Positions 57,501 to 64,000 of a DNA stretch of 64,000 nt are shown piece after piece. A program made the position numbers and the translations under genes. Location of the stretch: NCBI GenBank assembly GCA_014529385.2, contig CM043960.1, forward strand, positions 120,283,043-120,347,042. The letters are read 5' to 3'. The DNA comes from Adiantum capillus-veneris. Lineage: Eukaryota > Streptophyta > Polypodiopsida > Polypodiales > Pteridaceae. How positions within the stretch are numbered: position 1 is the first letter of the stretch; every line of letters begins with the position of its first letter. The notes beneath the pieces are model-generated. The model worked only from the letters and a program-made list of their open reading frames with translations. It had not been told where the DNA came from and ran no database searches.

Positions 57501-58480
57501 ATAAGAAGTCAAGAGGATCACTGCTTATACACAAAGAGATTGAACAATGGTTCTTTAATGATCTCGATCTTGTATGTATATGAGATGCTTATTGCAGGCA
57601 AATCAATTAATGAGATCAATCAGTTAAAAAAGATGCTAAGCACTCAATTTTCCATGAAAGTTTTGGGAAATGCCAATCACTTTCTTGGTATGTACATCAA
57701 GAGATACAGGCAACGTGGAATTCTTGAATTATCTCAAGAAAAGTACATCCACAAAGTCTTGCAACGTTTTAGTATGCAAGGGGAGGTCACTGAGTACCCC
57801 AATGCAAGCATACTCCAAACTTAGCAAGGGAAGATTCTCCCAAGGCAGTTGCTGAGAAAGAGGAAATGGCGAAAGTGTCATATTCTTCAGCAATTGGCAG
57901 TTTGATGTACGCTATGGTAGCCACAAGACCAGACATTGCACATGCAGTGGGAGTGGTTAGTAGGTACATGGAAAACCCTAGAAAGAAGCATTGTGAATCA
58001 CTCTAGAAAATCCTCAGATACTTGAAGGGTATAGCTAGCAAGTTTTTACACTTTGGAAACAGTGATGCATGTATTGTATGTTACACGGATGCGTATTATG
58101 CAGGTTGCGTGGATAGCAAAAGATCCACATTTGACTATGTGTTCATGTTTGCTGGAGCAGCTATCTCTTGGAGATCGTGTCTCCAAGACTGCACGTCTTC
58201 ATCTATCACTGAGGCAAAATGTGTTGCTGCGTCTAACGCAAGCAAGGAAGAAATATGGTTAGCTTGTCTAGTGGGAGATTTGGGCATTCATGAGGTTCTA
58301 GTACTACATTGTGATAGTCATAGTGCCATTTATTTGGCAAAGAATCCCGTGTTTCACTCAAAGTCAAAACACCTAGAGGTCAAATACCATGTCATACAAG
58401 ATGCATTGATGGCAAGTACATCGAGCTTGTCAAGGTTCACACTAACGACAACCCCGCAGATGATTGTGCAATTGAAGAGT
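54591..58480 (+). pseudogene. Copia gag-pol pseudogene with destroyed RT active site
   Basis: Order is typical of Copia: degenerate gag (54600-55250) with a knuckle whose first part reads VECY, stop, CHKKGRYKKDC (about 55180-55230); protease WILDSGASFHVT (about 55490-55525); GAG-pre-integrase with LWHSRLGHVSQKEM and CEHCLYEKHTR (55560-56010); integrase core with VHSDLCGPM and LTFIDDSTRMVWLYLL (to 56198), then shifted frames to 56680; RT from 57028 (WDLVELPKGK, CKWVYKKKY) to 57820; and RNase H 58022-58420 (VCYTDAYYAGCVDSKRST, SSITEAKCVAAS). The RT motif that should be YVDD reads YVYE at 57573-57584, so polymerase activity is lost. At least five frameshifts and several stops are present. It ends near 58470 in a microsatellite. 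Confidence 0.92.
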
Positions 58481-58518
58481 GCTCTTGCTCCATCTCCATC
58501 TTCTTCTTCATCATCTCC

Positions 58519-58579
<61 letters not shown>

Positions 58580-58834
58580 CATAAGAGAGAGAGTGTGTGT
58601 GTGTGTGTGTGATCAAGCATTGCAACGGCAAAACGATTGAGTGCGGCACATCGGCGGCTCCTTCTTCTTCGCATCAAGGAATCCTCCACGAAGGCAAGCG
58701 TAGGGCGGTGAGTGACACACCCTTGCTCTCTTGAGCTTAGTAGATTAGTCTGGTCGTGTGCTTGCAGCCATTTGTGGCTCGCACACAGTGTATCGGCAAG
58801 TTCATTGCATTGACACGTGCAACAGACGCGCACA
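58481..58834 (+). mobile_element. 5' LTR (end part) of Gypsy C
   Basis: The end ...GCGCACA at 58834 is set by the primer site four bases later. The start is not visible; it may lie in or near the GT tract, or the LTR may be truncated where it meets the Copia. Confidence 0.55.
58519..58611. repeat. (GT)n microsatellites
   Basis: A pure GT run from about 58519 to 58576 and, after ATACATAAGAGAGAGA, a second run to about 58611. They lie at the junction between the Copia end and the Gypsy C LTR. Confidence 0.95.
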
Positions 58835-58838
58835 TTTT

Positions 58839-58856
58839 TGGCGCCGCTGCCGGGGA
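58839..58856 (+). promoter_or_regulatory. tRNA-Asp type primer binding site of Gypsy C
   Basis: TGGCGCCGCTGCCGGGGA differs by one base from the complement of the plant tRNA-Asp 3' end as recalled (TGGCGCCGTTGCCGGGGA), a primer site known from Athila-type and related Gypsy elements. It follows ...CACATTT. Confidence 0.8.
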
Positions 58857-58859
58857 AAT

Positions 58860-59554
58860 GTTTACACTAAGCTCGAGTGGCACTATGTGCTGCGTTGTGG
58901 TGCAATTTCAGATGTAGGAAAGGTAGAGAAGGAAGGTGTGTGTGTTGAGAAGGAGTTTGTTTTGTTGTTGTGTATTGTTTTGTTAATAAGGTATTGAAAG
59001 GTACTGTGTTTTTTTTGTTCATAAGGTGTTTTCTCTATGATAAGGTATTAGAATTAAGGTAGTAGATCCATAATGTTAGTTCTATGTAAAATATTGTAAG
59101 TAGTTATGTTAGCTAATGAGTTGTTGTAGTAGTGTGTTAGTGTGTAACAGTAGCTGTATTAGTTGTAAGTAGGTAGGTTAGGTGTGTGTGTGCTCGCGCG
59201 CATAGCACAGCCGCGGCGACCTTATCCCAAAAAAAAAAAGTAGGACTGGGCTCGGGAATATTCCCAGGCCCAAGCCAAGCCCACGCTCAGGCTCAGGCCT
59301 CAGTCCCCCTTTAAATTCACGTATTTTACCCTCACATGTAGGTAAAAATTGACATTTTTGAAGACTATCGGAGCTTCAGGTGACCGAACGCTGTGCTGTA
59401 AAGCACACCACAATCCCTGAGCGATATGCTCGTTTCGAGCTATCACACGCTCTAATCCAAAAACCAATCATTAAAAAACATTAAAAAATATCAAAAAGCG
59501 AGTGAAAACAGACGCCTAAAAGAGTAAGCGGTTAACCTTCAAGGTTATTCATCG
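58860..59554 (+). other. Long untranslated leader of Gypsy C
   Basis: About 700 bp between primer site and first gag-like codons, without open frames of note. It has a TAGGTAGGTTAGG-rich part (about 59165-59185) and a GC-rich CCCAGGCCCAAGCC stretch (about 59260-59310). Long leaders are common in plant Gypsy elements. Confidence 0.55.
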
Positions 59555-61245
59555 ATGCTTGTAGGGTGCCAAAGGCACATGCATCGACGCTATGGTCGTG
59601 TGCTAGAGGCTGAGCAACTAGAGAGCATTTCGACTTATGCGAGTTCTCAATACCCACCTACTTTAGGTTCTGGGCCCTCGGTGGGAACCCAAGGTAGTAC
59701 CACTATGGACCCGCATATAGCGTTTAGTGAATCTTCCTCTAACTACGACGTCATGGAGGGTTACCTAATGCCTAATCCCGATAGCTCAAGCCAAGACATG
59801 CATGCCATGGGTCCACGGTCCGGGATGAGCGTGCTTAGCCGCTTGAAGGAAACCTTTAGTAGATCCACTGGCTCCGAACATGGAGCTAATGATGTAAATG
59901 AGGGGGTGGGGAAGTAAATTCACCATTCATGACCAACGTAGACCCCATGCTCTTAGAGAGTGTACACGTGAATACTCCATTCACTGCACCCCCTGACTCT
60001 TCAGAGCTATTCCCCTCTGAGGTTATATTACCTGATGGTAGAAGCCTTGCCGAAGTACAAGAAGTTGAGCGGTATATCATTGCGGTTAGGGAAAAGGAAA
60101 TCGAGAGCTTACGCAATGTAGAGCAATGAAGAGAGTTAAAAGCAAAAGCTCCTATGTCAATATCATTGCTAGGAGAGCAATCGAGTGCTCCTGAATTAGC
60201 GACCACTAAGGGTCAACCCATAGAGAGCCACATTGCATCTAGTTCAAAGGACACCCCTAGCACCTCAATCCTAGATGGAGCGTTCTTAAATGAGAATTGG
60301 GAGTACGAAGTACAAACAGAAATTCTAACCGACCTGTACACATGTCACACCTATCATGTGGGTTGGTTAGATGTCCTACAATTCAGAATGGGTGCTACTA
60401 GTATGGAGGATCAACAACAAAGAGTTTGTCAGGTCATCCATAGAGTCATTGAGCTAGAGAGACAGGACAAGGGGATCCACATGCCTTCAACGGGTCTCAT
60501 GAGATTCTTGGATACAGGGAAAGCTAAACAACCAGCCTTATCGCAAATGGAGACTCCCTCAGTAAGTCCGATGGATCCTTCATATGTTGTTTTGCCAGGG
60601 GTCTCAGTGCAATCTAAGCCCACAAGTGATAGCTTTACTTTTCCAAGTCTACCTCATCTTTCCCTTGATGACACCACGGCTACCATGCCTACCCCAATGA
60701 TGGGCATGCCAAAAAACATGCCATGGACCTCATTTGTTAGTAAAGCACCACTACATGGTAGCTCAATGCCGACAACGGCCCCTACAAGTGTGTACCAATC
60801 ATATGCACCTATGGGTCATCACACTCATGTAGCCCGTACCCCTCCCATTGTTTCATCAACCTATGCTCCACAACCACAACACCCAATTTCTTATTTCCAT
60901 GGGACCATACCAGCTAGCATTAGCATCTCACATCCGATGTCTGCTATGCCTAGGGCCACACATATGAACTTTGGGCCGCCACATGGTGCAACACCGTACC
61001 AAACGTGGAACCCAAAGGCTTCCTATGCACCAAGCCAAATGCCAATACCTACTCCACATGTAGTCTCTCGAGCACCTCCACCCACGGTGCCTACTCACTT
61101 AGGTGACTTGGCAACATTTTCTCAAGCTATCAATCGATCTATTGCTGAGAATATGCGTAACACGCCTGATAGAGAACCTAGAAGTAAGGCAGTACAAATA
61201 ACCAAGCTCACACAAAAATTTAGTGGAGATGGGGATGTGAGATAG
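59555..61245 (+). pseudogene. Gypsy C gag N-terminal region
   Basis: Coding trace in frame from 59929, with an earlier piece (59555-59917) in another frame. It has acidic and Ser/Thr-rich parts (PDSSELFPSEVILPDGRSLA), then 363 residues rich in Pro, His, Met and Thr (60154-61245) with QAINRSIAENMRNTPDREPR near the end. Such low-complexity N-terminal gag extensions precede the gag core in large plant Gypsy elements. Stops at 60127-60129 (TGA) and 61243-61245 (TAG) interrupt the same frame. Confidence 0.7.
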
Positions 61246-61860
61246 CATATCAAAGTGTTTGAACAAATATGCGATTCTCTAGGGGAACAGAATAACCTGC
61301 ATAAGAGTAATGCTTTAAGCCTAACCTTAGGTGGGAAGGTTGGGGATTGGTATAGAACCTTAAGGGTGGCAGAAAAAACAATTTACCCTACTCTTAAGAG
61401 AGTGTTCTTAAAAGAATACATACGAGAGGGAGTGCTTTGGGGTGTAGCCTCTCAGCTCCAAAAAGCCCAACGAGAGGAAGGAGAGTCGATGAGAGATTTT
61501 ATTAGTCGCTTGAAGCATTTGAATTCTCATTGTAATCCAAATGAGCGCTTCAATAATAATCAATTTCTTGATAGATTCATTAGGGGATTACGACATGAGG
61601 ATATCCACAATGGCCTAGTCATTAGAGGTATCACCACTTGGGAAGTAGTCACCACCAATGCAATCCAATTGGAGGATAATTTAATGATTCAAGGAGAAAG
61701 AGTGTATGTCGAGCCTAAATTCATTAGCTCGCAAGCATCGGGGCATCAACCAATGACCCTAAAGCCTATTGCTAAGGAGCCAAAGATATCTAATATGACT
61801 TTAGCAGATCTCACCAAGGCCATTCAAGAGAGTCTTAGAGACAATCGTGCTCCGTAAAAC
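61246..61860 (+). pseudogene. Gypsy C gag core
   Basis: Open for 200 residues in the same frame as its upstream neighbour. Clear retrotransposon gag core: ALSLTLGGKVGDWYRTL, FLKEYIREG, QREEGESMRDFISRLKHLNS (the E-S-x-x-D-F-x-x-R-L motif) and DRFIRGLRHEDI. It ends with TAA (61855-61857), after which the frame continues into the zinc knuckles. Confidence 0.88.
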
Positions 61861-61866
61861 AATCAC

Positions 61867-63030
61867 ATGTATCCAAGAAGGGAGCAACAATGGTGCTCAG
61901 TATGCTATGGACCGCATAGTACCAGTGAATGCCCTACTTTTAGAGTAAAATTCAATGGGAATTGCAATGCTTGTGGGAGGTACGGTCATCAAGCTAAGGA
62001 TTGCATAGTATTTAAGCACGCGATGGCCAATAGACCAACTTTAGCATGGACAGACACACCTCGAATGCTTGCATTGATGACGGCCCCACCGCTTGAACAA
62101 ATGTCACAATACATGGTCCCTAGGGCCCCGAATGTTGTTCAAACAGCACCCTTACCACCTCCAGTGCTAGGACCGCAACCACCACATCCGAGAATCACTT
62201 CAGTGAATCGAGTGGGTTGTGAGTCATCTATTGCTTGTTTGGAAGGCTGTGAGGAAGATATAGACCCTTATATTGCCTATGGGATGGATGCGCTTGAAGA
62301 AAGTCCACAATACTACATGGAGGACTATTGGGGACAAGTCAAACCTGTCTATCAAGTAGCTTCTCTTGTTGTAAGAGGCCAAAATATCAATTACACTGCT
62401 AAAAGACCACCTCTTCAATGTTATGAGTGTGGAGGTCCACATCGTGTGGCCGAGTGTCCTATTAGGCTACAAAAGAACGCCTCATTAATGCAAACCAATC
62501 AAGCGAGCACATCTACAATGCCAATACTCATGTGTAATCGATGTGGCATAGATCATTTGATTGTCCAATGTCCAAATAATCCAAATGCACCGAAGATCAC
62601 GCCATTAAACTTGATTGAGGTTATCGAGGAGCCATCACAAAGTACACCTTTCGTACCGGTAAACGTACTCACACGATAGATGCTCCAAAAACAAAATTAT
62701 ATTCTTGAGGAAAGAGACACGGCATCAATTGCCCAATCTCAAAAAAAAAAAAACACGAAGGAGAGATCGCAAAAAGGAGCGAAGTCAGACCCCAGTTCAG
62801 AGACCAACATAGGGACTGGTGACGACTCCATATATATGAATGACGTTGAAGAGGATTCTGATTCAGGTGAAACCATGGAGACCAAAACGACCACTAAGAT
62901 AGAAACCAACAAGGAAGATCTTCATGAGCTACAATGGCCAGGATCCAAGAAGAAGATAGGAACTTATCCAAACCCTACAGAGGAGATCGAGCGAGTCAAG
63001 CAATTAAGGAGTTTGGTAGAAGATACTTGA
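61867..63030 (+). pseudogene. Gypsy C gag C-terminal region with four cysteine knuckles
   Basis: Four CX2C-type knuckles are readable in frame: CSVCYGPHSTSEC (about 61894), CNACGRYGHQAKDC (about 61963, a perfect CX2CX4HX4C), CYECGGPHRVAEC (about 62419) and CNRCGIDHLIVQC (about 62533). The first, third and fourth have three residues instead of four between the second Cys and His. Multiple knuckles point to nucleic-acid binding. A TAG at 62677-62679 and a TGA at 63028-63030 interrupt; the stretch after 62680 is Lys/Glu-rich. Confidence 0.85.
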
Positions 63031-64000
63031 CGGGATCTACAACCAGCACCTCGGCAGATCCAGATTACAGACACAGTGTTCCCTACACAACAACAACCTC
63101 ACCAAGTCCATAGACCCTTAGCCATACCTAGTGTCATCCAAGAAGAAAGTGACTTAAAGTCATGGGAAAGTGGGCGTACTCATTTCTTGATGGAAAGAAT
63201 GTTTACACAGGGACTACCTGATCCTATCAAAGAAATGGGGATCCCATCTTCCCCACGTCAAGGGACTGAAGCCCAAAAGGTGCCGTTAAACATTGCCAAA
63301 AATTGATGGATTTCATGTCTTCAAAAGTTAGAACCACCATCATGTCCAAACTATATAAAGACCCTAAGCTAGTCTCAGCTCTTCGAGCTTTCCTCAATGG
63401 AGAACTGAAGGTTGGGCTACCACAATTTGCACAGATGGATGGAGTTAGGGAGATGCCAATAGAGGAGGATCACTTAGATCCACAACCCAACCTAGATGAG
63501 AACCTTGTTATAGAAATACCTGTTAACAAGTTGGGACAATACTTTGAGGGTGATGAATCTAATGCGACCATATCAATCACTACTAAGGGATTAATTGTGA
63601 AGGGAATCCTTGATGGTGGTGATGGGGTTAGCCTTGTGACTAAAAATTGCTGGGAAACTATGGAAAGACCTCACCTTATGACCACAACCATAGTAGTGAA
63701 GATGGCCAATGGGTCTATTGTTAAACCTATTGGGATGCTAGAAGATCTCAAGATCAAGGTCTTTGGACATAAAATAAAAATTTCCTTCATTATTATGAAT
63801 TTCTCCAAGCAGACTATGGCATCGAAGATGATCTTAGGACGTCCTTTCATGAGGGAAGCAAAAATGGTGCATGACTAGTCTAAAAACCATGTCTACTTGC
63901 AGTTCCAAGATTCTGTTATTCAAGTAGATCTTGTAACTGGTCGAGCACATCCCCTAGGAAACAGGTTTATAATTGATCATAGATTTGACACCACATTTCA
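63031..64000 (+). pseudogene. Gypsy C protease region, cut by the window end
   Basis: A linker piece (63076-63306) stays in the gag frame; the protease follows in a new frame (63303-63878) after a one-base shift in AAAAA near 63300. Protease motifs: GILDGGDGVSLVTKNCW (D-G-G where D-S/T-G is expected), then MASKMILGRPFMREA. After a TAG (63876-63878) the same frame continues with SKNHVYLQFQDSVIQVDLVT to about 63965. The RT should follow outside the window. Confidence 0.85.

Noticed and set aside
58354-58833. 159-residue minus-strand frame with Thr-His repeats
   Set aside because: It is antisense to Copia RNase H and a GT microsatellite, with no coding signature of its own.
1-64000. tRNA or rRNA genes
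   Set aside because: No cloverleaf-like A/B box pairs with a proper acceptor stem, and no rRNA-like blocks, were recognised on either strand by eye; a tRNAscan-SE run would be decisive.

Overview
This window reads as intergenic DNA of a large, repeat-rich plant nuclear genome. Signs of a plant are LTR retroelements with tRNA primer sites (initiator-Met type TGGTATCAGAGC at 54292-54303, Asp type at 58839-58856), plant-style Copia and Gypsy pol remnants, degenerate ATL-type RING-H2 fragments, short GT-AG introns and abundant CT, CA, AT and homopolymer tracts. The mix of Gypsy lineages and a Penelope-type fragment looks more like a fern, lycophyte or conifer than a flowering plant, but that is inference from memory of protein families. 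No intact host gene, tRNA or rRNA was found; almost every coding region is broken.

Layout. 1-1342: LTR of Gypsy family A. 1343-1801 and 4134-4598: two copies of an unnamed repeat X, flanking a LINE-derived remnant (2090-2870) and a 46-nt poly-G tract. 4601-6683: RT/RNase H half of a Copia element, followed by the start of its 3' LTR. 6900-8470: pyrimidine and microsatellite-rich DNA. 8480-13720: LTR end, primer site and gag-PR-RT-RNase H remnant of Gypsy family B. 13870-15160 (minus): Penelope-like RT remnant. 15160-21500: mostly unassigned DNA with one RING-H2 pseudogene at 18380-18640.

21.5-32.7 kb is the most unusual part. It carries a multi-exon, minus-strand histone-H3-like gene remnant (22330-23553, possible further exons to 21560), a long inverted repeat, then ten imperfect hairpins of about 70-88 bp in a row (23924-25567). 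These are followed by two unrecognised degenerate genes (plus strand 25700-27270, minus strand 27334-28700), a second RING-H2 pseudogene and four diverged copies of an unknown coding motif. Few retroelement signatures are visible here.

32.7-64 kb returns to nested retroelements: Gypsy A integrase tail and 3' LTR (32690-34379); the complementary 5' half of the same Copia family (34380-35712); a gag-only (TR-GAG-like) element with a tandem LTR-gag duplication (35713-41590), an insert, and a second partial copy (42238-44062). A nearly complete minus-strand Gypsy E with 1.45-kb LTRs occupies 44063-53491, with a plausible -1 frameshift site between protease and RT. Then come a truncated LTR A with primer site, a Copia gag-pol pseudogene (54400-58480) and the 5' part of Gypsy C (58480-64000), cut by the window end before RT.

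The genes do not form one pathway. The retroelement pieces are remnants of independent mobile elements. The hairpin array lies 5' of the H3-like gene, but any functional link is hypothesis only.
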